Made by a program: the position numbers and the translations under genes. A DNA stretch of 64,000 nucleotides from Marinobacter shengliensis (lineage in GTDB: Bacteria > Pseudomonadota > Gammaproteobacteria > Pseudomonadales > Oleiphilaceae). Positions 18,069-26,665 of this stretch are shown here, one piece after another; position 1 is the first letter of the stretch, and every line of letters begins with the position of its first letter. The notes under the pieces are model-generated. The model did no database searches and had not been told where the DNA came from. It saw nothing but the letters and a program-made list of their open reading frames with translations. The stretch is taken from assembly GCF_003007715.1 (NCBI RefSeq), contig NZ_PXNO01000027.1:1-64000 (forward strand), read 5' to 3'.

Positions 18069-19967
18069 TCAAGAAGTCCGAAACTGCCGGGCATCGAGCT
18101 TAAGTTTGCCCAAGCGGGAATTGAGGGTCGTTGGCTTGATGCCAAGAAGTGCCGCCGCGCCGTCGTCTCCGAAGATGCGCCCGCCCGTCATTTTCAGCGC
18201 CTTGATCAGGTTCTGTTTCTCCAGCTCCTTCAAGTCTACCTCGGTCAACAACTCACTGTCGTAGTGGCGCGATGGCGTTGAGTTTGCTGCGGCATGCGCG
18301 GGAGTCTCGGAACCGGGAAGGTCCAGATCCAGGCGGCCATCGGCGGTAATCACCTGGCGTTCGATGACGTTTTCCAGCTCGCGGACGTTGCCCGGCCAGT
18401 GGTAGGCCTTGAGGGTAACCACATCTCGCTCTGTCAGAATCAGCGGCGGCCTGTTGAACTTCTGGCAGGCCCGGTTCAGGAATTCCTGGGCCAGCATGGG
18501 AATATCTTCAAGCCGCCTGCGCAGGGGAATGGATTCGATAGGGAAGACGTTGAGGCGAAAATACAGGTCTTCCCGGAAGGTCTTCTCCTGTACCTCTGTT
18601 TTTAGATCCCGGTTGGTGGCGGCAATCACTCTTACATCGACGGCGCGAGTCTTGTTCTCACCCACGCGTTCAAACTGTTGATCCTGAAGCACCCGCAAAA
18701 GCTTGCCCTGCAATTCCAAAGGGATTTCACCCACTTCATCCAGAAACAGGGTGCCGCCGTCGGCCAGTTCGAATCGGCCGATTCTGTCGTTCACGGCGCC
18801 GGTGAAGGCGCCTTTGATGTGGCCGAAGAATTCGCTCTCAAACAGGTCTTTTGGAATGGCCGCGCAGTTTACCCGGATCAGCGGGCGGTCGCGTCGGGTG
18901 CTGGCCTGGTGGATGGCGCGGGCAATCAACTCCTTGCCAGTGCCAGATTCGCCGGTAATCAGAACGTTGGCATCTGTCGGGGCCACCATGCCGATGCGCC
19001 GCACGATGGCTTTGATGGCGTCGCTCTGGCCGAGGATTTCGTGGAAGTGGAACTCCGCGCTGAGTTCTTCCTGCAGGTAGGCGTTTTCCATTTCCAGCCG
19101 GCGTTTCAGGCTTTCGACTTCTTCCAGTGCTGATTGCAGTTCCTTCTGGGCCTGCAACCTTGCGGAGATGTCCCGGAAAACCACCACCGCACCCACCGGG
19201 TGGCCGTTGTCCATGATCGGGGTGCTGGTGTATTCCACCGGAAACCCGGTGCCGTCTTTGCGCCAGAACCAGTCGTCGCCAACGCGCTTAATACTGCCGT
19301 CCCGGAAAGCGCCGTAGATGGGGCATTCTTTCAGTGGGAACAGGCTGCCGTCTTCGTGGGAGTGGTGCACCACGCGGTGTATTACCCGCCCCATGAGTTC
19401 ATCCATTCGCCAGCCCAGCATGCGCTCGGCGGCAGGGTTGGCGAAGGTGGTGCGGCCTTCGGCGTCTACCCCGTAAATGCCTTCGCCCACGGCGTGGAGA
19501 ATCAGCTGGTTCTCCCGCTCCATATCCTTGAACAGTTCTTCCACTCGCCGCCACTCCAGCAAACCGCCCCGGTGGTAGTGATTGGCTTCGTGGCGTTCGC
19601 GTAGGGTTCTCAGTTGGCGTCGGTCGCGCAGTAACAATAACAGGGTTTGCGATTCGGCTTCTCCCACGCAGGAAGAAGAAATTTCCAGTTCAACCGTGTG
19701 GCCGTCCCGGTGTTTCAGGTGGAAGTCACGGCTCCAGCTGTGGCTGCGGAACAGGGTTTCTTCGGTGAAATTGATCAGCTGGGGCCGCTGGTCAGCAAAC
19801 AGCTGGGTACATGCCATGCTCGCAATGGATTGTCGGTCTGTGCCCGCCATTCGTGCCATGGCGCTGTTAGCGGCGAGGATCAGGTCCTGGCCCGCGTCCA
19901 CCAGAAGGGCAGCCTCTGGTAGGTGGTTGATCCATTGGTGTGTTTCGATGCGTTCGGGCTGGTTCAT
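18069..19967 (-). CDS. Sigma54-dependent transcriptional activator with two PAS domains
   Basis: A bacterial enhancer-binding protein of 632 residues: PAS-like domain (about 10-115), second PAS (about 150-270, with FWRKDGTGFPVEY and VVVFRDISAR), a coiled coil (270-305), AAA+ domain with Walker A GESGTGKE (339-346), the sigma54-contacting loop GAFTGA (386-391, intact) and Walker B LFLDE, and a Fis-type HTH at the C-terminus (AALLGIKPTTLNSRLGKL). There is no receiver domain, so a small molecule or redox/energy signal is probably sensed by the PAS region. It is divergent from the cyanate genes, with three dyads and a sigma54 promoter between, and is very likely their activator. Confidence 0.9.
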   Translation of the reverse strand: MNQPERIETHQWINHLPEAALLVDAGQDLILAANSAMARMAGTDRQSIASMACTQLFADQRPQLINFTEETLFRSHSWSRDFHLKHRDGHTVELEISSSCVGEAESQTLLLLLRDRRQLRTLRERHEANHYHRGGLLEWRRVEELFKDMERENQLILHAVGEGIYGVDAEGRTTFANPAAERMLGWRMDELMGRVIHRVVHHSHEDGSLFPLKECPIYGAFRDGSIKRVGDDWFWRKDGTGFPVEYTSTPIMDNGHPVGAVVVFRDISARLQAQKELQSALEEVESLKRRLEMENAYLQEELSAEFHFHEILGQSDAIKAIVRRIGMVAPTDANVLITGESGTGKELIARAIHQASTRRDRPLIRVNCAAIPKDLFESEFFGHIKGAFTGAVNDRIGRFELADGGTLFLDEVGEIPLELQGKLLRVLQDQQFERVGENKTRAVDVRVIAATNRDLKTEVQEKTFREDLYFRLNVFPIESIPLRRRLEDIPMLAQEFLNRACQKFNRPPLILTERDVVTLKAYHWPGNVRELENVIERQVITADGRLDLDLPGSETPAHAAANSTPSRHYDSELLTEVDLKELEKQNLIKALKMTGGRIFGDDGAAALLGIKPTTLNSRLGKLKLDARQFRTS

Positions 19968-20017
19968 GCCGGGCTTCCGCTTGAGTGACGGTAAAACCCA
20001 AACAAAGCCTGTGCCAA

Positions 20018-20072
20018 CTACGAAAAATCGAAGCGCTCGCTACGAGAAATCGTGGTCTACGAAATATCGTAG
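20018..20072. promoter_or_regulatory. Three tandem activator-binding dyads (UAS)
   Basis: Three related 16-bp sites at 20018-20033, 20040-20055 and 20057-20072 fit CTACGA-N4-TCGTAG; the third is a perfect dyad and the first two have one to three changes in the right arm. They lie 70-125 bases upstream of the sigma54 promoter, the normal distance for enhancer sites, and within about 105 bases of the regulator gene, so they may also give autoregulation. Confidence 0.82.
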
Positions 20073-20140
20073 TTCGCCGGGTTAGCAGTCGTTTGTATTT
20101 AACCCCATAAAAACAATGAGGTAGAGGTTTTCATAAAGTT

Positions 20141-20154
20141 GGCACGAACCCCGC
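20141..20154 (+). promoter_or_regulatory. Sigma54 (-24/-12) promoter of the cyanate operon
   Basis: TGGCACG-AACC-CCGCA: the -24 element matches consensus at all seven positions and GG (20141-20142) is exactly 10 bases from GC (20153-20154). The -12 element departs from TTGCA in its two leading bases. It lies 116 bases before the first transporter gene. Confidence 0.78.
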
Positions 20155-20269
20155 AATAGTCATCTCAGAACGTGCTGTTTGCCAAGGCCAAATCCTGGCC
20201 GGGCAGAACCAGAGTCTTAGTTGCACCGCAAGAGTGCAAAAAACTATCTGAGAGTAGGGAGAGTGCACC

Positions 20270-21694
20270 ATGACAACCAAAAGCCTTGGAAACCCGTTTG
20301 ACGGCGACCAGTCACTGATCCACGCGAAAACCTGTGGTTGCCCGGAATGTAAGCCTGGTGACAGCCTGCCGTCTGTATCGCTGAACCTTCGCCAGACAGG
20401 GGGCGAGCAAGCCACAGGCTCTGCGGCCGGGATGGATTCCGAAGCCATGATGGACCGTGCCATCGAAAGCGCTGTGGTGCGCTCCGTGTTCGGCCATAAC
20501 GATCACAGCCGCCGCAGCTTTATGAAGATGATGGGGGCAGGCACCGCAGCCGCTTTGCTGGGCTCTGTGTTCCCCATGGACAAAGCCAAGGCGGCTGTGA
20601 AGGAGTCGCTCGGCAAGCTGGAGAAAACCAAGCTGAACGTTGGCTTTGTGCCGATCACCTGTGCCACGCCCATCATTATGGCCGCTCCGATGGGGTTCTA
20701 TGAGCGCTATGGCCTGGATGTCACCGTCACCAAAACCGCCGGTTGGGCGGTCGCCCGAGATAAGTCACTGGCGGGCGAATACGACGCCTCACACATGCTC
20801 ACTCCCATGCCCCTGGCCATGACCATGGGCGCCGGTTCCACGCCGGAGCCGTTCATCATGCCCGCGGTGGAGAACATCAATGGCCAGGCCATCGTGCTGC
20901 ACGTGGATCACATGGACAAGCGTGACCCAAAGCAATGGAAGGGCTTCAAGTTTGGTGTGCCGTTCGAATACTCCATGCACAACTTCCTGTTGCGCTATTA
21001 CCTGGCTGAAAACGGCATTGATCCGGATAAAGACGTTCAGATCCGGGTGGTTCCGCCACCTGAGATGGTCGCCAACCTGCGCGCAGGTAACCTGGATGGC
21101 TACTTGTCACCAGACCCGTTCAACCAGCGAGCGGTTTGGGAGAAGGTTGGCTTCATTCACATGCTCACCAAGGATATCTGGGAAGGGCACCCATGCTGCG
21201 CCTTCGCCTGCAGCCAGAAGTTTGCCAGCCAGAACCCGAACACCTACGGCGCTCTGTTGCGCGCCATCATCGACGCCACCCAGTACTCCAATGAGCCTGA
21301 AAATCGCAAAGAGATCGCCGAGGCCATTGCCCCGCGGAACTACCTGAACCAGCCGGTACCGGTGATCCAGCAAGTGCTGACAGGCCGCTACGCCGATGGC
21401 CTGGGCGAGGTGCAGAACGTGCCCGACCGCATCGATTTCGACCCGTTCCCGTGGCATTCCATGGGCGTGTAGATTCTCACCCAGATGAAACGCTGGGGCT
21501 ACATTGAGGGCGATGTGGATTACAAGGGCATCGCTGAGCAGGTCTACCTGGCAGGTGAAACCGGCAAGCTGATGCGCGAGATGGGGTACAGCGCACCCAC
21601 CGAAACCTACAAAACCCACACCATCATGGGCAAAACCTTTGATCCGGAAACCCCGGAAGAGTATGCCCGTAGCTTCGCCATCGGGAGGATTTGA
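20270..21694 (+). pseudogene. cynA: Cyanate/nitrate ABC transporter binding protein, interrupted by an amber codon
   Basis: Periplasmic substrate-binding protein of the NrtA/CmpA/CynA family. The first part (20270-21472) encodes 400 residues: a Cys-rich leader (KTCGCPEC), a Tat signal (SRRSFMK, Arg81-82) and the ligand-binding domain. TAG at 21470-21472 then interrupts the frame, which continues without a shift as ILTQMKRWGYIEGDVDYK... to the TGA at 21692-21694. In relatives the HSM-x-V segment is followed by Trp-Ile-Leu-Thr-Gln-Met-Lys, so a single TGG-to-TAG change explains the break. About 74 C-terminal residues would be lost. It could be a true nonsense mutation, suppression in vivo, or a base-call error. 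The rest of the operon is intact. Confidence 0.85.
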
Positions 21695-21696
21695 TC

Positions 21697-22524
21697 ATGG
21701 CCTCGTTGAACGTGAGGGCAGCACTGCTGTCGGTGTCTTTCCTGATCCTGGCACTTGGCATGTGGGAAATGGCCACCCAGCCGCCCGCGGCGACGGAGGC
21801 TACGTCAGAGTATGAATTGCTGATGGGCGTCTCGGGGTCAGAATCTCGTGTGCCGCCGCCATCAGCAGTCATCAAAGTGGCCTGGGCGGAGCTGTCTAAC
21901 CCGTTTTACGACGCCGGCGCCAACGACAAAGGCATCGGCATTCAGCTGGCCTACTCGGTTTACCGGGTGCTGACGGGGTATCTGGCGGCCATGGCGATTG
22001 CCCTGCCATTGGGCTTTCTGATTGGCATGTCGCCGCTGATGTACAAAGCGCTCAACCCGTACATTCAGGTGCTTCGGCCCATCTCGCCCCTGGCCTGGAT
22101 GCCGCTGGCCCTGTTCATCATCCAGGATTCGGATGCGTCGGCCATCTTCGTGATCTTCATCTGCTCCATCTGGCCCATGCTGCTGAACACCGCCTTCGGC
22201 GTGGCCAACGTGCGGTCGGACTGGGTCAACGTGGCCCGCACCCACGAGCTCAATCCGTTCAAGACTGCGATTACGGTGATTCTACCTGCAGCAGCGCCAA
22301 CCATCCTCACCGGCATGCGCATCTCCATCGGTATCGCCTGGCTGGTGATTGTGGCGGCCGAAATGCTCGTGGGCGGAACCGGCATTGGCTACTACGTGTG
22401 GAACGAGTGGAACAACCTGGACCTCGCCAGTGTGATCTTCTCCATCCTGATGATCGGGGTGGTGGGCATGCTGCTGGACCTGGCCCTGGGCAAGGCTCAG
22501 AAGCTGGTTGAATACAAAGAATGA
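21697..22524 (+). CDS. cynB: Cyanate/nitrate ABC transporter permease
   Basis: Inner-membrane permease of 275 residues, NrtB/SsuC-like, with about six membrane segments and the EAA-type cytoplasmic loop (VARTHELNPFKTAITVILPAAAPTILTG) that contacts the ATPase. Start at ATG 21697, 7 bases after GGGAGGA; a TTG at 21691 overlaps the end of the binding-protein gene. The ribosome site lies within the end of the binding-protein frame, so the upstream amber codon may weaken translational coupling. Cyanate is preferred over nitrate as substrate only because cyanase is in the same operon. Confidence 0.88.
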   Translation: MASLNVRAALLSVSFLILALGMWEMATQPPAATEATSEYELLMGVSGSESRVPPPSAVIKVAWAELSNPFYDAGANDKGIGIQLAYSVYRVLTGYLAAMAIALPLGFLIGMSPLMYKALNPYIQVLRPISPLAWMPLALFIIQDSDASAIFVIFICSIWPMLLNTAFGVANVRSDWVNVARTHELNPFKTAITVILPAAAPTILTGMRISIGIAWLVIVAAEMLVGGTGIGYYVWNEWNNLDLASVIFSILMIGVVGMLLDLALGKAQKLVEYKE

Positions 22525-22581
22525 TCGGGCAGGGCGCCGGTTGTCTGGCGCCCGCCAGAACCCTCCGACTGGAGAATTGAT

Positions 22582-23490
22582 ATGAGTAAGTCATTCCTGG
22601 AAGTAGATGGATTGTCGAAGGTATACCCGGACAGGCAGGGCGGTGAGTTGACGGTCTTCGAAGATATCCGATTCGCCCTTCAGAAAGGTGAGTTTGTGTG
22701 CATCATCGGCCATTCCGGCTGCGGCAAATCCACCATCCTTAACGTGTTGGCCGGCCTGGACGAGGCCAGTACCGGTAACGTGGTGATGAACAGTAAAGAA
22801 GTGAAAGGCCCGGGCCTTGAGCGCGGCGTGGTGTTCCAGAACTACAGCCTGTTGCCCTGGAAAACCGCCCTGAACAACATCATCTTTGCTGTGAAGGCTC
22901 GCTGGCCCAGCTGGTCCAAAGAGAAGGTGCGAGAACACAGCGAGCGATACCTGAAAATGGTCGGTCTGGACCACGCCATGGACCGCAAGCCCTCCCAGCT
23001 GTCTGGCGGTATGCGCCAGCGGGTGAGCATCGCCCGCGCCTTCGCCACCCAGCCAGAGCTGCTGTTGCTGGATGAACCCTTTGGGGCTCTGGATGCCCTC
23101 ACCCGCGGGGTGATTCAGGACGAGCTGGTAAAAATCTGGGAAGAAACCCGCCAGACCGTGTTCATGATCACCCACGATGTGGACGAGGCCATCCTGCTGT
23201 CTGACCGCATCTTCCTGATGTCCAACGGCCCCAATGCCCGCATTGCCGAAAGCGTGAAGGTAAACCTGCCGCACCCGCGTTCCCGGGCCACGATCTTCCA
23301 GAACCCTGCCCACCAGAAGATTCGCCATTACCTGGTGGATTTTCTGGTGAATCGAAGTGGTTCAGCGCTGCCGGAGCAGGATGGCAGCCCGAGAGTAGTA
23401 GACCCCAGCACCGATGAGCTGACGTCCGAGCCGGTGCCGGCCGAATCCGAGACCAAAACCGAAACCACCGCGCGAGCGGTGAATGCTTGA
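22582..23490 (+). CDS. cynD: Cyanate/nitrate ABC transporter ATP-binding protein
   Basis: Energises the permease at the cytoplasmic face. The 302 residues have Walker [10 protein letters not shown] (43-51), the ABC signature LSGGMRQR and Walker [13 protein letters not shown], as in NrtD/SsuB/TauB proteins. The last 55 residues or so are a low-complexity acidic/Thr tail ([15 protein letters not shown]) not needed for the fold. Ribosome site is CTGGAGAATTGAT before ATG 22582. It lacks the binding-protein-like C-terminal domain of NrtC. Confidence 0.9.
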   Translation: MSKSFLEVDGLSKVYPDRQGGELTVFEDIRFALQKGEFVCIIGHSGCGKSTILNVLAGLDEASTGNVVMNSKEVKGPGLERGVVFQNYSLLPWKTALNNIIFAVKARWPSWSKEKVREHSERYLKMVGLDHAMDRKPSQLSGGMRQRVSIARAFATQPELLLLDEPFGALDALTRGVIQDELVKIWEETRQTVFMITHDVDEAILLSDRIFLMSNGPNARIAESVKVNLPHPRSRATIFQNPAHQKIRHYLVDFLVNRSGSALPEQDGSPRVVDPSTDELTSEPVPAESETKTETTARAVNA

Positions 23491-23518
23491 TGTTGATTGT
23501 CCACAAGAGGAAATAACC

Positions 23519-23962
23519 ATGATGAACAAAGAACTGATGACTGCAAAAATCCTGGAAGCCAAAGTTAGCAAGGGCATGACCTGGGAAGCGATTGCTGAAT
23601 CCATTGGCATGTCCCCGGTGTTCACCACCTCAGCCTGCCTGGGCATGAACAGCTTCACCGAAGACAAGGCGTTCGCCCTGTGCGAAACCCTGGGCCTGGA
23701 CAAGCCGGTGGCAGAAGCATTGCAGGTTTGCCCGAAGAAAGCCTGGGAAGGCGGTGTACCCCAGGACCCGCTGATTTACCGTTTGTACGAGATTGTGGGT
23801 GTGTATGGCGACACCATGAAGGAGCTGATCCATGAGAAGTTTGGTGATGGCATTATGAGTGCGATTGATTTCACCATGGATATCGAGAAGGAAGAGAACC
23901 CCAAGGGTGACCGGGTGGTGGTTACACTTAACGGGAAGTTCCTGCCCTATAAGGCCTGGTAA
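23519..23962 (+). CDS. cynS: Cyanase (cyanate hydratase)
   Basis: Converts cyanate and bicarbonate to ammonia and CO2. With ATG 23519 the protein has 147 residues (the ATG at 23522 is equally possible), close to the family's 156. The catalytic triad is visible: Arg88 and Glu91 in YRLYEIVGVYGD and Ser114 in GDGIMSAIDF, with the same spacings as Arg96/Glu99/Ser122 of E. coli. The N-terminal HTH-like dimerisation domain is also conserved. As last gene of a sigma54 operon it would supply nitrogen from cyanate. The first double-hairpin terminus begins 13 bases after the stop. Confidence 0.95.
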   Translation: MMNKELMTAKILEAKVSKGMTWEAIAESIGMSPVFTTSACLGMNSFTEDKAFALCETLGLDKPVAEALQVCPKKAWEGGVPQDPLIYRLYEIVGVYGDTMKELIHEKFGDGIMSAIDFTMDIEKEENPKGDRVVVTLNGKFLPYKAW

Positions 23963-23975
23963 TTTTGAGTTTGCC

Positions 23976-24367
23976 CGCTCCTAGCCTTCTGGTTATGGGG
24001 CGGGTACGCGGGGTATGGGGTATTTTTCTTCTGGGAAAAACAACTCGCTTCGCTCAGACATCTTTTTCCCTGCCAGAAAAATACCCCATACCCCCCTACC
24101 GACGTGCAGCACAGGAATACCAAGGGCAAAAAGAATCTAAAGCAACCTCAGGTTTGAAGAGAGCGTTGCACTAATTCGATCATTTCCTTGTTTGGTACAA
24201 AAAATACCGGTGCTATTACCAAGCGAATACCCGCCAATGCCCGTCGGCGCGGGGTGGTTGTTGGATTTTTTGCCGGAAAAAGATGTCTGAGCGAAGCGAG
24301 TTGTTTTTCCAAAAAAAATCCAACAGCCACCCCGCAAGCCCGCCCGCAAACCGGAAGGCTGGGAGCC
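23976..24367. repeat. Double-hairpin element, copy 4 (392 bp)
   Basis: Bounded by CGCTCCTAGCC (23976-23986) and GGCTGGGAGCC (24357-24367). Hairpin A lies at about 24010-24093 and hairpin B at about 24248-24335, both with the CTTCGC/GCGAAGC loop. Two further copies of just the right-hand terminus (GGCTAGGAGCC at about 24397-24407 and GGCTAGCAGCC near 24440) follow before ilvD. This accounts for the gene-free convergent gap 23963-24456 between cynS and ilvD. Confidence 0.9.
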
Positions 24368-24456
24368 CAAGCCAGACGGTACCGGTAAAACCAGCAGGCT
24401 AGGAGCCCAAGCCAAACCCACCCCGCAAACCGGGAAGGCTAGCAGCCCAAGCGGGA

Positions 24457-26133
24457 CTAGGGCAGGTCAGTAACGGCCCCCGTAGATGCAGAGCTGACCA
24501 CCCGGGCATACTTGGCGAGAACACCCCGAGTGAATCTTGGCTCGGGCGGCGTCCAGGCTTGGCGGCGTTTCTCCATTTCCTCGTCGGAGATCTCCAGGAT
24601 GATGGAGTTGTTGACTGCATCAATGGTGATGGTGTCGCCATCTTCTACCAGAGCAATCGGCCCACCAACGGCCGCCTCCGGGGTGATGTGACCAACCACG
24701 AAGCCGTGGCTGCCGCCGGAGAACCGGCCGTCGGTGATCAGGGCAACATCGCTGCCCAGGCCCTTGCCCATGATGGCGGAAGTTGGGCTGAGCATTTCCC
24801 GCATGCCGGGGCCGCCTTTGGGGCCTTCGTAGCGGATCACTAGCACATCGCCGGCCACCACGGTACCGTCGAGGATGCGTTCCTGCGCTTCTTCTTCTGA
24901 ATGGAATACCCGTGCCCTGCCGGAGAAGTGGGTGCCTTCCTTGCCGGTGATTTTCGCCACGGAGCCTTCCGGCGCCAGGTTGCCAAACAGAATGCGCAAG
25001 TGACTGTCTGCTTTGATGGGGTTTTCAAAGGCCCGGATGATTTGCTGGTCTTCCGGGTAGGGGGTAACTGTCGCGAGGTTTTCAGCCAGGGTTTTTCCGG
25101 TCACCGTCATGCAGTCGCCGTGCAGCAGGCCCCGCTCCATCAGCATCTTCATCAACGGCTGGATACCGCCGATGGCCACCAGCTCCGACATCATGTAATG
25201 GCCAGACGGGCGCAAATCGGCCAGTACCGGCACCTGTTTACCAATGCGCACGAAGTCATCCAGCGACAACTCCACACCTACGGTACTGGCCATGCCCAGC
25301 AGGTGCAGCACCGCGTTGGTGGAACCGCCCAGGGCAATGACGACTGTAATAGCATTCTCGAAAGCCTCACGAGTCATGATGTCGGAAGGCTTGATGTCTG
25401 CTTCCAGGAGCTTCAGTACCGCTGCACCAGCGGCTTCGCAGTCAGCCAGTTTGGTGTCAGACACCGCATTCTGCGCCGAACTGCCCGGCAGGCTCATGCC
25501 CATGGCCTCAATGGCCGAGGCCATGGTATTGGCCGTGTACATACCCCCACAGGAACCCGGCCCCGGAATGGCGGTTTCCTCGATCTGCTTCACCTCAATC
25601 AGGTCCATATTGCCGCGGGCATGGGCACCCACCGCTTCGAACACCGAAATGATATCGGTGTGATTCTCACCGGGCATGATGGTACCGCCGTAAACAAACA
25701 CCGACGGCCGGTTAAGCCGCGCCAGCCCCATCAGGCAACCCGGCATGTTCTTGTCACAGCCACCAATCGCCACCAGCCCGTCAAAACCCTCACAACCGGC
25801 CACAGTCTCAATAGAGTCCGCAATCACCTCCCGCGACACCAGCGAATACTTCATCCCCTCCGTGCCGTTGGCAATGCCGTCTGAAATCGTGATGGTATTG
25901 AAAATCAGGCTCTTGCCTCCCGCTGCATCTGCACCCTTGGCCGCCTCCCGGGCCAGACCGTCGATGTGCATATTACAGGGCGTCAGATTACTCCAGGTAG
26001 AGGCAATACCCACCTGCGGCTTCCGAAAGTCCTCATCCTGAAACCCCACCGCACGCAACATCGCGCGACTGGCAGACTTGTTAATACCATCCACCACCGG
26101 TGCGGAATAACGACGTCGTTTGTCCGTGGTCAT
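24457..26133 (-). CDS. ilvD: Dihydroxy-acid dehydratase
   Basis: Third enzyme of branched-chain amino acid synthesis; dehydrates 2,3-dihydroxy-isovalerate and -methylvalerate to the 2-keto acids using an Fe-S cluster. With ATG 26133 ([12 protein letters not shown], preceded by GGGAGG) it has 558 residues, the usual length of the shorter form; the open frame runs 30 codons further up without support. Cluster cysteines are seen in [10 protein letters not shown] and [16 protein letters not shown]. It follows ilvM on the same strand, separated by half of a double-hairpin element, and probably belongs to the ilvLGMD transcript. Confidence 0.95.
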   Translation of the reverse strand: MTTDKRRRYSAPVVDGINKSASRAMLRAVGFQDEDFRKPQVGIASTWSNLTPCNMHIDGLAREAAKGADAAGGKSLIFNTITISDGIANGTEGMKYSLVSREVIADSIETVAGCEGFDGLVAIGGCDKNMPGCLMGLARLNRPSVFVYGGTIMPGENHTDIISVFEAVGAHARGNMDLIEVKQIEETAIPGPGSCGGMYTANTMASAIEAMGMSLPGSSAQNAVSDTKLADCEAAGAAVLKLLEADIKPSDIMTREAFENAITVVIALGGSTNAVLHLLGMASTVGVELSLDDFVRIGKQVPVLADLRPSGHYMMSELVAIGGIQPLMKMLMERGLLHGDCMTVTGKTLAENLATVTPYPEDQQIIRAFENPIKADSHLRILFGNLAPEGSVAKITGKEGTHFSGRARVFHSEEEAQERILDGTVVAGDVLVIRYEGPKGGPGMREMLSPTSAIMGKGLGSDVALITDGRFSGGSHGFVVGHITPEAAVGGPIALVEDGDTITIDAVNNSIILEISDEEMEKRRQAWTPPEPRFTRGVLAKYARVVSSASTGAVTDLP

Positions 26134-26240
26134 AAAAGTGCCTCCCATCAAAAGAAAAGTCATCCAACCAGCAAAAACCACAAAACCCAGAAGTGCAACA
26201 ATTCCAACAAACGCCGCAGGCAAAAATCCCTATACCAGAA

Positions 26241-26374
26241 CTGCCCGTCGGCGCGGGGTGGCTGTTGGATTTTTTGCCGGAAAAAGATGTCTGAGCGAAG
26301 CGAGTTGTTTTTCCAAAAAAAATCCAACAGCCACCCCGCAAGCCCGCCCCCACAACCGGAAGTCTGGGAGCCCA
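26241..26374. repeat. Double-hairpin element, solo right half (hairpin B only)
   Basis: Contains only hairpin B (about 26253-26337; arms around GGGGTGGCTGTTGGATTTTTT, loop GATGTCTGAGCGAAGCGAG) plus the right terminus TCTGGGAGCCC. It lies in the 250-base spacer between ilvM and ilvD, so it would fold inside the operon mRNA and could cause partial termination or processing there. Confidence 0.88.
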
Positions 26375-26383
26375 AGCAGACCC

Positions 26384-26665
26384 TTAGGCAGAAACAGCGC
26401 GAGCCGAAGCCGCCTGTTCCTGAAGGCCCACATCCACAACCGTATGCAGCTTCTCCAACTGAGAGCGTAACATGGCAATAGGCCGACTGCCGGAAAGGGT
26501 CAGGGCGATATCCAGGTAGTCATCGGCAGACTCCATAGACATACGCGAAATCTGGAACCCCCGAACCCGAACCACCTGGCAAAGCCGCTCCAGCGCCGCC
26601 GCCTCCTGGTTCATCCGACAGTTCAAGGTATAACTCGGTAACGCTGTTTGTGCTTGCGCGCTCAT
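26384..26665 (-). CDS. ilvM: Acetolactate synthase small (regulatory) subunit, IlvM-type
   Basis: A 93-residue protein with one ACT domain (about 10-80; YTLNCRMNQEAAALERLCQVVRVRGF). The size matches IlvM of E. coli (87 residues) rather than the two-ACT IlvH/IlvN types (about 160), so this is the short small subunit that pairs with IlvG. The start overlaps the ilvG stop (ATGA at 26665-26662), so the two subunits are translationally coupled. In E. coli the IlvGM enzyme is insensitive to valine; whether this one is cannot be told from sequence. Confidence 0.9.
   Translation of the reverse strand: MSAQAQTALPSYTLNCRMNQEAAALERLCQVVRVRGFQISRMSMESADDYLDIALTLSGSRPIAMLRSQLEKLHTVVDVGLQEQAASARAVSA

Noticed and set aside
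20270..21694. Frameshift in the binding-protein gene
   Set aside because: Both parts are in the same frame; the interruption is a single stop codon.
26134..26223. Hydrophobic N-terminal extension of IlvD that looks like a membrane segment
   Set aside because: GGGAGG and the conserved N-terminus place the start at ATG 26133; the upstream 30 codons are chance.
14111..26374. CRISPR-like array
   Set aside because: The repeated units are 134-393 bp apart in intergenic gaps over 12 kb with genes between, not short repeats with unique spacers.
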